The notes below the pieces were generated by a model. It was not told the DNA's origin. It ran no database searches and saw only the letters and a program-made list of their open reading frames with translations. Positions 1-12,600 of a stretch of DNA of 64,000 nt are shown in pieces. Positions within the stretch are counted from its first letter, which is position 1. Every line of letters begins with the position of its first letter. Position numbers and translations under genes: made by a program. The DNA comes from Ditylenchus dipsaci (lineage: Eukaryota; Nematoda; Chromadorea; Rhabditida; Anguinidae): NCBI GenBank assembly GCA_004194705.1, contig SADC01000098.1, forward strand, positions 868,001 through 932,000. The letters are read 5' to 3'.

Positions 1-1631
1 CCCCAAAACACCGACCCGATTTTCGGGCGAGAGGGGTGGTTGTTTTCATTCCTGGCACTTTTTAGACTCGATGTGCCTTTAGAACAAACTTTTAGTTATG
101 TATATTTATGGTTATTTTGTAGGCCGAAATATCCTCTACGAAATTAATAATAAAAATGCATTCACTCATAACTTTCTTGTTCACTATGATGCCCAAAAAC
201 AGTTCAAAGTTGGCCGGGACTAACGAGGCTGACTGGACAACTTTGCATGCCGTGTATAAAAAATTTCACTCATATTCAGCCATTTTTTTACTATTCATAC
301 TAATCATAAGGTCTTGTACAACTTGTAAAAAACTGTTTCTCGATCACTAGTCAAAATCATGTCTGTCTGAAAAAACAGCTCGAGAGACTCCCTTGTCACA
401 ATTTTTCTCTGAACACGATGGTGGATTTTTTTTCATAAAGTTAATATTTCTGCGGATCATCTGCCCCTCTGAACTAGCGAAGTCCAGATTTGATTTGATT
501 TTAAGTTAAAAAGAAAGCTCAGATGACGGGCTTTCTAATAACATATCTTTGAGGGGTTTGTTATAATAAAATGAAAATGTTTTGCTCCAAAGAAACAATT
601 GTGTCATTTTTTAAAATTTTTATTAACGAGTTAGAGATGCGCGCACGCACTTACCTTAGACATGATTCCGAGAAGTACACTTGATCATAAAATGCATATA
701 GAGTCTATTTTTGCCACGGCCCAGTTGAAAAAGATGGTAAAGCAGCCGAAAAAAGTGGCCCCTGTATTATTCCCTTCCCCTCCCAATACAGCCCATAATC
801 CCTTTTAAACTGCTTTTCTGGTCCCTTTATGGCAAAATTATTGCATAAAAATGGTTTTTAGACACTCCTAAAAAAGTCGATTTTGGGGGGTATATTACAG
901 TAGCGCCCATGTTTCTTATCGTTTTTAGTGTAAGAGAATCACTTAGGAGACGTCTGAACACTATTTACACTTATAGAAAAAGGACACCCCCTAAGTGCAC
1001 AAGTGCCTGATGGCAAACATTTAATAAACCTTTTTACGTAGGACTTTTTTTATGCTAGAAAAACCTTTCGTTCTGACACTAGATTCGTATTCAGCATGGC
1101 TGCTTCACTGATAAAACCGCTCTTTGAATTCAAAACTTACTGTCAAATTTTGAAATCCCTTCGAAACAATAAAATTTGAGCTCCCGCTAAATTTAAAAAA
1201 TTTCACTATGGCTGCAGGCGAAAATACCCTTCGAAAATGTAAATCTCTCCTTAAATCCTTAAAACTCGTAGTTCTTGTAGTTTTCTTAAATATTAAAAAC
1301 GTGAAAAGCTTAAGCTCAATAAATGGATTTTTTCTAACTATGGTAAGTGACCATTAAAAATTATAAAGCTCATTACCGATTCATATTTAGTTTTACAAAC
1401 AGATGATGCTGCTAACTTACTTACCTTCATTGTAATCCAAGTAGTAGGTGGCTCTGATCATGCTTTCACACTCTCTTATATCTAAGACCAACAAAAGTAA
1501 AGAGCACAGCGAGATCTCTCTGATGTGTGCTGCATTGTTCTTTTTTCGATTACTCAGCAAAGCTGCTAGCAAAGCTGCTTATTCGATTCTAAGAAATCTG
1601 TATTATTGACCATTTTATTTGTAAGTAATCA
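1..1631. other. Repeat-derived intergenic DNA upstream of troponin T
   Basis: I see no convincing gene. Positions about 630-745 carry a module (AGAGATGCGCGCAC..., TTACCTTAGACAT..., TGCATATAGAGTC) that recurs at about 25600-25700, 29540-29660, 49520-49620 and 60504-60600. Positions 925-1015 carry the ACTTAGGAGACGT/AACACTATTT module seen again near 49365, 50150 and 52690. Positions 1075-1140 resemble 60337-60400. The promoter of the troponin T gene presumably lies in the last few hundred bases, but no core motif stands out. Confidence 0.6.
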
Positions 1632-4600
1632 ATGTCAGACGATGAAGTAGAACAGTAAGTCAAACTAGGTATATACTAGGTCACGCATAAAGATTTGTAT
1701 AAAAAAAGTTTGAATTTGTGTGTCTCGTTCACTAATTTTGTTACCAAGATCATGGTTTTTGGAAGTGGGATCTTGAAATCTTACACTCTTTGGCCCATTG
1801 ATAAGCACCGGTACCAAATTAATACCAAAAATGGTTTTGGTATCCTGTGTTTTTTGCCTTTGAATCTTTTTAAACATGGAGCCGTTATGAAAGAATTTTT
1901 AATAACTTTAACAGTTCTAAATCTCGGTGTTTAGTGAAGATGAGGAAATGGACGACAAAAAAGAAGATATTAAAAGTGAAAGAAGTCCTGCTTTGTCGTC
2001 TTCTGGTCTCTTCAGGTATAGTTTTATCTACAATCTTTTCTAGCCTGTGTAAATTTTTCAGATACAAAGGCTCTTTTGCTCTCCGAACTTTTGCAGCTGA
2101 TGAATCCTCACTGACTGAGGCTGGAATGGCTATGCTTGTAATTTACTTTGTGGAAACATCTTATATGTTTAATTAAATTTTGTCTACTATCAGGCGGCTA
2201 AGAAAGGCACGAAGAAGAGGACGCTGCCAGGCTGGAGCAGTATCAACATCAAAGAAGAAATGAGCGTGAAAGAGAGGAAGAAGAACTGCGTGTTCTCAAG
2301 GAAAAGCAAGAGCAGCGACGATTGCAACGAGAAGAGGAAGAAAGGGAACAGGTCGAAAGACAAAAATTAGAAGAAGACAGAAGGAGACAAGAAGAAGTTT
2401 GATATATATACAAATTTATATGAATCTGTAAGAATTCAAGGAAACAAGAAAAGCACGCATTGAGGAAGAACGAATCAAAAAAGCAGAAGCCATTTACAAA
2501 CGTCAAAAACTCATTGGTGCTGGTTTTGCTTCCATTCCAAATGGAACTAGTGGTCGCAACTTTATTTTGCCTGAGAAAAAAGAAAAAGGAGGTGACAAGT
2601 TTGGCAATATTGTGCAAGCTAAACAAGAAATGGGCATGACTTATGAGCAGCAAGAAAATGCTAAAGTGAGTTTACAAAATGCCGTGAATCGGCTTCTTTC
2701 TGATAAACTGCCTCCACTTTCTTGAAAGAGGATAGACTTTAGCGGATTGGGTATTTTGACTGGAAAATAGGATTTTTCGAATCTTAGTTGATTTCTGTTT
2801 TCTCAAAACTTCTCAATTTTTTACACCAATATCACCATAAATCCACCCGACAAAAACACATTACACAGAAATTTCGACATATTTTTTTGAAAACTTTTGC
2901 CTTGGTCCAATCCAGGGGCTCCGGTAGTTTTTGGAGCTGTTTCAGAACTTTCGTTTTTTCGGGTGTTCTAGTGGTCATGATTATATACAAGTCTTCCTCA
3001 AAATCGAGGAGCTATATCTCATATAAAATACAAGATTTTGAGAATCTTAATTTCACCAAGCAAGGTTTTAATTTAGCACCTAAAAATCACAAAATTGACT
3101 TAAAATAATTCTTAATTTTGAGAAAGTGAGAAAACAGGGCTTTGGCGGATTAACAGAGTAAAGACGGCAAATGCTATGAAAATTATTAATCCTTTCAATT
3201 GTAGAGAAGCTTCTTGGACACTTTGATCAAGACATATGACATCAATGGATTGTCTGGCCTTAATTTAAAGGCTAAAATCAAAGAGATGCATCAGAAAATT
3301 TGTAAACTAGAGACGCAGAAGTACGACTTAGAAAAAAGACATGAAAGGCAAGAATATGATGTATGTAAACTTTTTTTGTAAAAAGTGGTCAGAAAAAGTA
3401 AAATTGTAAACTTTTTCATCCTGTGTCAGATAAATTACTAAAAATTTACGTACGCGGTCTTTTTTGCCTAAGTAACCCTACTCGTCCCGAAGCAAATCTA
3501 ATTTAAAACATTGAAAGACGGAAATTTTTTGTAATTCTAAAGTGTAATTTAAACGAGTTTTTCGAACAACCTCTTTCTGCAAAACTAATGATTATTAAAA
3601 TAAGAATTTAGCCGATGCTACAGCACAACACTAATGGCTCGTTTACGTACTTCCAGTTCAGATCAAAGGTGTTCACATAGCCGAAAATCCGAACTCGAAA
3701 TACGTGAACGAGCCATAATGAAAATCAAACTTCTTGCAGTTAAAAGAACTTAATGAACGTCAACGTCAATTAGCTCGCAATCGAGCATTGAAGAAAGGCT
3801 TGGATCCGTCTGATGTTGGCAATTCTCGCTACCCCGTAAGTATTTTGGTACTTTTATAGTTCCTCACCCCATGTTTACATACACCCAAAAACACCTCCCG
3901 AACTCATTTTTTCTGCTCAACACTATGAAAGAAGCATATCTAAATAATTTCTGATTTGAGTTTTGCCAAAAAAATGTGATAGGCTCCAAAAAGTAAAAAT
4001 CTGCTCGAAATCTATCGTTTTACCTTCATTTGACTTGAAAAAGCCTAAAAATTAATGTAAAATACATTAAAAAGACCATCTTTGCCTGAAGGATGGGAGA
4101 CAATTTTTTTGACAAAATTTGATTTTTTTCATTCAAAAAGGGCCTAAATATGTCTTTTCATTGTGTTGAGCAGAAAAAATGAGTTCAAGAGGTGATTTTG
4201 AGTCACTTTTCAAAAAATCCGGGTATGGGGGGAACTATAAAATTGCCGGTATTTTATCTAACGCTAAGCATCTTTTAAGTACTTTAACTTATATGTACAG
4301 TAAAAGCTGAATGTAACAGCTTTCCAAAAAGGTGATCAAACGCTTTTTCATCTTCATTTTTCTGCAGTAGTCTTTAGTTAGTGTGTCTTCAAAAATCGAA
4401 AAATCGTTATCTTTCAGATGGTTTTTTGAAAACCTACAATTTTGCATCTGAAAACAAATATAACGGCCTTCTTTTAAAAACGGGTGGTCGCTTTATCTAG
4501 TTTTGTATATATTTGTTTAATAAATGACTAAATTTGATTACTAATTAGGCAAAAATAAGCACCTTCAGTAAGTATGACCGGCAGACTGACCGTCGTAACT

Positions 4601-6500
4601 TTGAAGAACGACGCCGTGTTTTTGACAAGAAGAATGCAATTCCTTGTTTTCCTAATGTTCCGCCACCTCCAACTGTGTTAGTGTTCAAGCTAGATGCATC
4701 GAAAGATGATGAAAATAAGGTTTAAGCATTTTAACGGCACTATTTTACATGGTAACAACCAATACTGTAATAACAGGTGACAAATAAGTTCCCGCACACT
4801 TTACAAACTCTTTTTTGTTATCTTTTTTAAATCAATTTTCTAACGCATAATATACCATTTTGTAGCCCTGAATATCCTCTTTCAAATAGCATATTGCCTT
4901 TAGCTTGATTATTGTGTATAAGTCACCATTTGGGTCCAAACACTTGTCTGGTCATTTTAGGTTACCAGGGTAAGAAGGTTATCAGCGTTTTTATCACTTT
5001 AACTGGTCAAATGTTTTATTGAATTTTGAGTATCACAGCTACATTTCATCACTATGTTGTAGCGCAGCTCAAGAGCTACAAAATCCATGTTACAGATTGA
5101 TTTTTGAGAATTTGAGTGTTGAGATATGGCCTTTTGAAAAAAACCAATTTCTTGAAAAATGACCAAATTCGAAAAATTGGCAAAAACTTTCATTTTGGTC
5201 ATTTTTCAAGTAATCGGTTTTTTAAAAAGGCCATATCTCAACACTCAAATTCTCAAAAACCAATCTGTAACATGGATTTTGTAGCTCTTGAGCTGCGCTG
5301 CAACATGGTGATGAAATTTTGTCGTGATGCTCAAATTCAATAAAACATTTGACCAGTTAAAGTGATGAAAACGATGGTAACCTTCTTACCCTGGTAACCT
5401 AAAATGACCAGACAAGTGTTTGGACCCAAATGGTGACTTATCCACAATAATCAAGCTAAAGGCAATATGCCATTTGAAAGAGGATATTCAGGGCTACAAA
5501 ATGGTATATTATGCGTTAGGTCTCTTACAATGAGCAGGTGTATGTGCGGGTGTGGTCCGAAGTCGATGGCATATTCTCACAGTAAGAGGTGTAGGTGCGG
5601 CTGCAGGTGTTGGTGTAGGAGAATAGGTTCTTACATTGACTTACACCTCGACCCGCACCTTCATCCGCACCTGCACCTAAACATCACCCAGCTGGTTAGA
5701 CCGTTTTCATATTTTATCACAATTCTGTAAAATGATTTCACATGTAAAATTCAATTTTAAGAATGTCTGTAAAAAGAAGATTTTGAATATTGTTGATAAA
5801 AATGCCTGAATTAAGCCCAGAAGGGTGTCCAGTTGGATGTTTTAAATTTGAATTGAATAACATCGCCCAGGGTGAGGTATATTTTTTATGTTTAATTATT
5901 TTTTTTCAAGAAATGTTCCTAGACCTAATTTTACACGCTGAGCACAATCCGGTAATGTTTTTGGAAAAAAACGTTCAAAACCTGCTTAAAAATTCAAAAT
6001 TTAAAACTTACTGTGAAATTCCAAAATCCGCTTCAGACAACAAACATTTGAACGGAATATTTTTTGATGGCAGATTTTCTAATATCACAGTCAATTTTGA
6101 ATTAGAACGGCAATTTCACAGGCAAATTTACCACGCTAAACACGCATGCTGTCAAAATGTCAAAATATTTATTTCTCCAAAGGGCACAAAAGTACCAAAT
6201 GAATATATATAAAAAAAAAGTTATAAATGATCCACTAAATCAATTAAACCGCGACCTCTACCCACACCCGACATTGTGAGAACACATCGACCTCGACCTC
6301 CCACCGGATCTTGACCTACACTTGGACCTACACCCGTTCACTGTGAGAACTCTATAACTATGGTCTTAGGCGAAAAACATAAAATGTCATAGGAAATCGG
6401 GGAGTTGGTACCAGGTAGTATAGTACCTTATTAACTTGAAAAACTGCTGCTATTACTTACCACTTTTCAGCCCAACGATGAATATGAAGAAGAAGAGTAG
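1632..6500 (+). CDS. tnt: Troponin T, 9 exons
   Basis: Troponin T anchors the troponin complex to tropomyosin on the thin filament of muscle. Exons: 1632-1654, 1935-2015, 2062-2137, 2194-2396, 2441-2665, 3205-3360, 3740-3835, 4549-4719, 6471-6500, all GT-AG, about 353 residues. The start MSDDEVE and the acidic N-terminus are typical. Exon 4 is a charged coiled coil containing [16 protein letters not shown]. Exon 5 has the core [10 protein letters not shown]...[15 protein letters not shown]. Exon 6 has [15 protein letters not shown]...[13 protein letters not shown]. Exon 7 has [20 protein letters not shown]. The end is the acidic NDEYEEEE. Two choices join exons 2 and 3 in phase: donor 2015 with acceptor 2062, or donor 2005 with acceptor before CTGATGAATCC (about 2096), so the N-terminus may be alternatively spliced. 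Exon 4 needs one extra A in the AAA run near 2203-2205 to read AAKKRHEEE in frame, which is probably a sequence error. AATAAA is at 6571-6576. Introns 7 and 8 hold foldback elements. Confidence 0.95.
3848..4250. repeat. Foldback element in troponin T intron
   Basis: The left arm (ATAGTTCCTCACCCCATG ... CTCATTTTTTCTGCTCAACAC) is mirrored on the right (GTGTTGAGCAGAAAAAATGAG ... GGGGGGAACTATAAAA). The two arms flank about 240 bases. Related arms occur at 23980-24080 and at 39585-39670/40270-40362. Confidence 0.75.
4840..5519. repeat. 680-bp near-perfect palindrome in last troponin T intron
   Basis: The sequence from CTAACGCATAATATACC (left) to GGTATATTATGCGTTAG (right) is an inverted repeat. 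Arms of roughly 330 bases meet near 5180 almost without a spacer. Matching landmarks are CACCATTTGGGTCCAAACAC / GTGTTTGGACCCAAATGGTG and GGTTACCAGGGTAAGAAGG / CCTTCTTACCCTGGTAACC. Short open frames on both strands here are products of the palindrome, not genes. No target-site duplication was identified. Confidence 0.9.
5525..6350. other. GT/AC-rich short repeats and a 140-codon open frame in last intron
   Basis: About 5530-5690 and 6245-6345 carry degenerate repeats of GGTGTAGGTGCGG type and their complement (CCTCGACCCGCACC, CCTACACCCG), which could pair across the segment. Between them, 5790-6212 is open for 140 codons on the plus strand with no recognised domain. It lies within a troponin T intron, so I treat it as probably non-coding repeat. 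Confidence 0.45.
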
Positions 6501-6632
6501 AGAGTGAAAAAAGAAAAATTATTTTTTATTAGTCTGTACAAAAATTGCTTTTATGCATGCAGATTTGGACAATAAATGCAGATAAACATTTTATACAATA
6601 CACGTAGATTTGATTAGAGTCTTGACAGCCTA

Positions 6633-9600
6633 TTACCACACCGAACACTTCTTGACCGGATTCATGGCAGAGCCGGCAGGACAGTTAAAGGTGTCTGCGA
6701 ATTGAGGCAAGTTCCCGAGCACAACATTTACCCTGACATTGGCTGGGGAATGGTTGTCATTTAAAATGTTGAAATAGTTGCCTCAGAGCGCTGTTTGCTG
6801 CACCAACTCTACAAATTATAAGCTGAGTAATTTTACAGGGTGGTATATCCTCAGAGTAGGATTTGTTTTGGGTAATTGCGTGTTTTATTAATAATACATC
6901 ACGAGCTAATTCGATAGTAAGTAAGAATAACTAGTCTATAACGGACTGCTCCTACAAAAACTGTTGCACAATTATTTTCACGCAGTCTTATTTCGTGTGA
7001 AACTTGCAATGTCTGGTCTTTTGTTTTTATTTTTGAAGGACCATGGTTTTCAAACGCAGAGGCATTCTCTTTTTACTCCAAAAATATTGAAAAAATTTTT
7101 TTTAAATTATTTTATGTATGCATCTAAAATTTTATAAAATTCATGAAAACCATCGACTAGTCGAGCCAATGTTACGTCCGAGTCAAGAGACAAGTGTCTA
7201 ACAAAAAGTAGAAAACGTTTTATAACACGTTGATTCGAAATTTGTGGTTGGTTTTTTTCATTAAAAAGTTTCCGTTATTTTAGTCATTTTAATTTTAGTT
7301 ATTTTAATCGTTTTTTAGTATTTTCAATACGTTTGTATGACACCGTATTTCCTCTAATTGCTGCCCGGGGTGGCAATTAGATGCATGCAATTTTTTCAAG
7401 CTTCAAGTGGTTCAAACTCGTGTTTTAATTTACTGTTTCAGCTGTGTAAAAGTGCCTGTTAGATTTTTGAAATCCCTCGCCGGCACTTTTTACTCAGCTC
7501 AAACAGTAAATGAAAACACGAGTTAACACGAGTTTCGAACAACTTGAAGCTAGGGGGCGGCAATTAGAAGGAGGTACGGTATTTGAAATTAAACTGCGGC
7601 CCAGATTGAACTCTTGAGAAGAAAGCAACAATCTTGCCAAAAATATTTAAATCAAAAAATTATGATCGCTTAATTATCGCTAAGAGACACCCTGTGCTTT
7701 AAGCTCCAAATTGCTTCAACTTACAAATGCATAATTCAGAAAGAATAGCTGTTGTGGAGTGTAGTTTTCCATGTTCTGCACTAATCCTTGATTGTCGTAC
7801 TGACCACCTAGCCTGCCTAGTGATAGCTCTCCACTTTGCAATGACTTCTCATAGCTAGAAGGCCGCTCTTAGACCTCCGTTGTCAGCTATGTTTTCGCCT
7901 TGAGTGTTTTCTCCATTGATCTTAACTTCCGTAAATTATTATTTAGCTGCAAAGGTATACCAAAAATATCTCACGTGTAGTCCAAGCTTTCAGGCACTTC
8001 AATAGCATTGTACTGGTCTATAAACATTGCTTTTTCTGGCGGAAGTTCTCTTTGGTAGAGTTGTGCCACCAGTCTCTCATTTCCATTCTCATCATGCAGA
8101 CGACCTAGGATTGTGAGACTTTATATCGACTTTAGCCTTTTTATGCTAATAAAGCTATTTTACAAGGTCTTAGCTGACTCACCAGCATTATCGTAGCCAT
8201 GGGTAATTTCATGAGCTAAAACAGCTCCAATACTACCATAATTCATAGAGCTAGGTCTAGAACTATTGTAGAAGGCTCCTTGCAACATGCCAGCAGTGAT
8301 TACTAAACTTTTTTTTATTTGTGTAAAGCATTCAAATTTGTTACCAATTGCATTTCGGACAGCATAGTAGAAACCATTGACCGAGAAACTGGCAAACTCT
8401 ATTTCCACTGGTTCAGTGAGTTGATAAAGATTTCGCTTCAGAGACCAGACTATGCAGTTTTTCATCATCACCGGAAACTCATGTTAGGATGTAGTTGAAG
8501 TTGTTCAAACACTTTGCGCATTTTGTCATCATCGAAAATGCTATCTGTAAAATTCAGTTTGAGGTATAAAAAAGAATGTTAGAGCTGATCGACTTGCCCA
8601 TGTATCCTGTTTGCAAGCTCAATTTGGACAACTAAAATAATTCTCTATACAAGGACGCGACAGACCTCCATCCCGTTTGTTTCCCGCAAATACCCAACTT
8701 TGACTCCAACCACCAAACTGTCTAAATTTTCGCAATAGTCTGCAATAGCCTAAAATTTTAAATTTTGTTTGGTATACAATGTCGTAAAAACGATTTTTCG
8801 TAAAAAATCTCCTGACCACTGGCTAAAAATCAAATTTAAACTACTTGGATAGTAATACGAAGTCATATATTAACATTAAATATGTGACTGATCATATATT
8901 TTTTTCGGACAACTTCAAAAATTCTTCAAAAGTTATGGCTCTTTGATGTAAATTGACTTATTTTGCTTAAATGCAAGAAAAATGGAGTGACTAACTATAC
9001 AAAATTATGAAAAGCGCCAAGAAATTTAAGATTACCAAATTGAAAACCTTGTTCAAAGCCTCCATTTTAGTAGTTGGATCCATCCAAGTGTTGTTCTCAG
9101 CATTTCTTTGAAAGATGCCTGAATATTGCCGAATATCTCCTGCATTTGTGGTCTAGTAGCAAAGTGTTTGCGTATAAACTTCGTTCTAGCAAAGGGGTAA
9201 AACACTGCTGACCGCACTCTTGCACTCTACTGCTCTGGCTGGTCTCTGTTGAGCTCCTTGCAACACTTTGTCTAGTTCCTGAACCATTGAGTCCAAGTAA
9301 ATACATACAAATGTTCTACTTACAAATCCAGCATCCAAGAACCTCTCGTCCAAATATCCTACATCACTGAGTATAACCCGCCAATCCATAAAGTCGGACA
9401 GCACTTGACAGACAGGTTCCTAGCCATAATTCATATTTTTTGATAATTTCAACGCCTGAGACATGAAGTGGATTAGCGGAAACTCCACCTGATAGTTTTT
9501 CTAACACTTCTTTGGGCAATATGGCTTGAATATATCTAGACCAGTTGATCTGAACAAGATTTCTTATGGTAATGACTAAAGTTGTACGCTGGTCCTATGA

Positions 9601-12600
9601 CGTCATTTAGTGATTCTTTTTGAGCAATTATTTACAGAGTCGGATGTCTTCAGATCTTACAAATTTTTGATTGAGATAGGAGGATGTTGTTCGATATTAT
9701 CAAACACCAGTTCAAATTAGCTCCGTAAGAGCGTCCAAAAATTGGTATCGGTATCCGTGTTTCAGGAACCGAACGGGCATTGGGTGAAAGTTTTCAACCA
9801 GCAATAAACGCACCTCAGCAAAGCTTCATAGGTCACGTTATCGCCGTGCGCAAAGTTAATTCTAACTTGCAATCAAAAGTCTTATACTTTTTAGTGCAGA
9901 AATTGGTATAGGATGTGAGGCAGGTTAGACAATTACAGATTAGGCAGTTATTAGACAGTTACTGATTTCGAAATAAAATAAAAATCAGTTCTGCCTTTTT
10001 TTATTTTTCACCGATAATACCTTAGCCCTCCAAGGCAAAAAGTCAAATCTTGGCAAAAAAGTATGTCGAAAAATTTAAGATAATTTTGACTTTTCAAATT
10101 GAAAAAGTGGTCAAACATGCCTTTAGAAGATCGCGATACGAAGGAGTACTAATTTTACTTAATTTTTCTCTAGGAAATAAAATTACTGCTATTTTGAGTT
10201 TTAGGCAAACAGAAGGAAAGCAGGAAAAAATAGCATCTTTTCTCTGACTGTCTAACCTGTCTCCCATCCTATACCAATTTTATGCACTCCAAATTATGAA
10301 AGCCAGTGGATTGGAGCTGGAATTAACTTTGCGCACGGGCGATAACGTGACCTATGAAGCTTTGCTGAGGTGCGTTTATTGCTGGTTGAAAACTTTCACC
10401 CAATGCCCCGGTTCGGTTCCTGAAACACGGATACCGATACCAATTTTTGGACGCTCTTACGGAGCTAATTTGACAGTTTTTAATTGGGTCTACTAAGTGG
10501 ACAAAAATAGTAGGAAGGCTTACACTTTTTATACCCTTTCTCCCCTCAATTTTAAGGGGTCTAAATCTTTGGACAGAGTTAAAGTTTTGCATAGCGGTTT
10601 ATTGCGCTTGAAAATGACTTCCTTTTTTTTCAAATTCGCAATCATATCGCCTGATTTTTTTTCAAAGCTCTATCTTTTAAAAACAAGTAGGTAATGGATT
10701 TATTTATTTGGCTACCGTTTTCTTTTAATAAACTACTAATTTTGAGAATCTTTAGGAAATCTTTGAGATTAATGTTTTTTTGCTTGAGTACCGAAAATCT
10801 CGAAATCGACGCAAAATTTTTCTTATTTTTGCTGTATCGAAAAAACATCATGGTGGCCTATTCGAAAAAGTATGCTATTTTGAGTATTTAACTTCAAAAA
10901 CCACAATAAAATAATCTAACCACCGATCCAGCAACGGTATCTTGAAATTCCTGCACTGTAGTATCCAAATCATCAGCGTAAGCATCGTCGTAGTGCTTGT
11001 CAGTGTTGTTTTGGATCTACAATTACAAGTCAATGACAAATTCAAAATAGAATTACTCTACCAAAGCCATAGCCTTTTCCACAGCAATAAAAGAGTCAAT
11101 TCTGCGCTCGACTTCTTTGCTAGAGTTCTTGAAAATGACGCCTTTAGGATCATCCTCAATTAGTAAAAGGAGAATGCTGCGAAGGTATTTCTTGAGTTGA
11201 TCAATGAAGTGTTCAAAGCTTGGATCGACATAGTATTTCTCGTTGCCAAAAAATAAACTGTTTGGCTGGATCTTAATTTTTCACTTTGTTATAGTAAAAA
11301 AATGAAGGACTAAAGGCCAGTTCATAATGAGTGTATACCCAAGTGTCGAACTAAGCTTTCTTTTAATGCAAGAAAAGCAGTAAATATTTTTTCCAATATG
11401 GAAATTTTCCATAAGTACTACCTTGTATTTAAGATGCAGGGCTTCCAAATGAGCTATTAACAAGCAACATCTGATAAAAAAAATGTTCGATAAAAATGGT
11501 TAGGTCCGCACTAAGGTCGACACTCGAGTCGGTTGTGGCCTGATAGCATACTTGCACGGCCAAAAAAAGCAGAGGCGAGTGCCACGGCGGGCGGCGGCTT
11601 TTTAAAAGATCAGCTGCAGCGGCGAAAAAAGCGACGGGTAGTGGCGGGTAAAAAACGCGGCGACATTCAAAAAATAAGCGGCGAAATGAGCAGCGGAATT
11701 CAAAAAATGAGCGGCAGCGGCGGTCAAAATTACAGCGGCAAGCGGTCGCCAGTCGTGCAAGTATACCTGAGTGCGGACCGAAACATTTTTGTCCAAAAAT
11801 TTTCAACCAGATAAATTTTTGTAATTACTCATTTTGAAGCAATTCAGGTTAGCTACAAGATAGAAAACAACAAAATTCAATAAATGAAAAAGTTGCAGCG
11901 CTAACCGCTTAAAATAAAAAAGGCTAAGGTGGGTTGTTGGTTCCTAGGAATTTGGTGAATTTTTGTGATTTTTGGGAGTTTGCGACACACATTGGAATCC
12001 CTCTTAACATACACTGGTCCAAGTTAAAAATTATTTCAGAAATAACACTGAAAACGGCACGAACTTAAAAATTGGAGAATTGGAAGTCGACTGTGCCGTA
12101 TTTTCTATTACAATGAACATTCCTAATTCAACATAATTAACTCACATTTCGTGGTGGGTCTCAGGCAAGTTACTACACAGATTTTAGCTTATCTGATTGG
12201 CTTAAAACTGAAAAGTAAATTTCGGGTCTAACTGAGGGTCACCCACAAAAATTAGGTCAAAGACACACTCCCATAACCATTATTTGCAAATAGAGGGTAC
12301 CCAATAATTGATGCAACTGGTTAAAAAAAGTTGCATAAATTCAAAACTAATTTTTGATCGAAAAATGCTTTTTTAAGAAAATATGTTCATAAAAACCAAA
12401 GCTTAGTAGATCACTTTAAACACACCAAAAACTCCAAAATACTTACATTCAAAACATTTTTGTTGGTTTCATGGAGATCAGGTCCCACACCAATGTTGTA
12501 GAACAGAGTGATTGGATAGACACTGATCAGCCAGTCAGTGATAAACTGCATACTGGAGTGTTTAAGAGCTCTAAAAAATTATAAGTCACTTTAAAATCAA

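Noticed and set aside
5790..6212. 140-codon plus-strand frame inside the last troponin T intron
   Set aside because: Lies between repeat arms in an intron, no domain recognised, no splice sites needed by a host gene.
11429..11814. Arg/Lys/Ser-rich 93-codon and Phe/Ala-rich 125-codon frames
   Set aside because: They are opposite-strand readings of the GC-rich repeat insert in a neprilysin intron.
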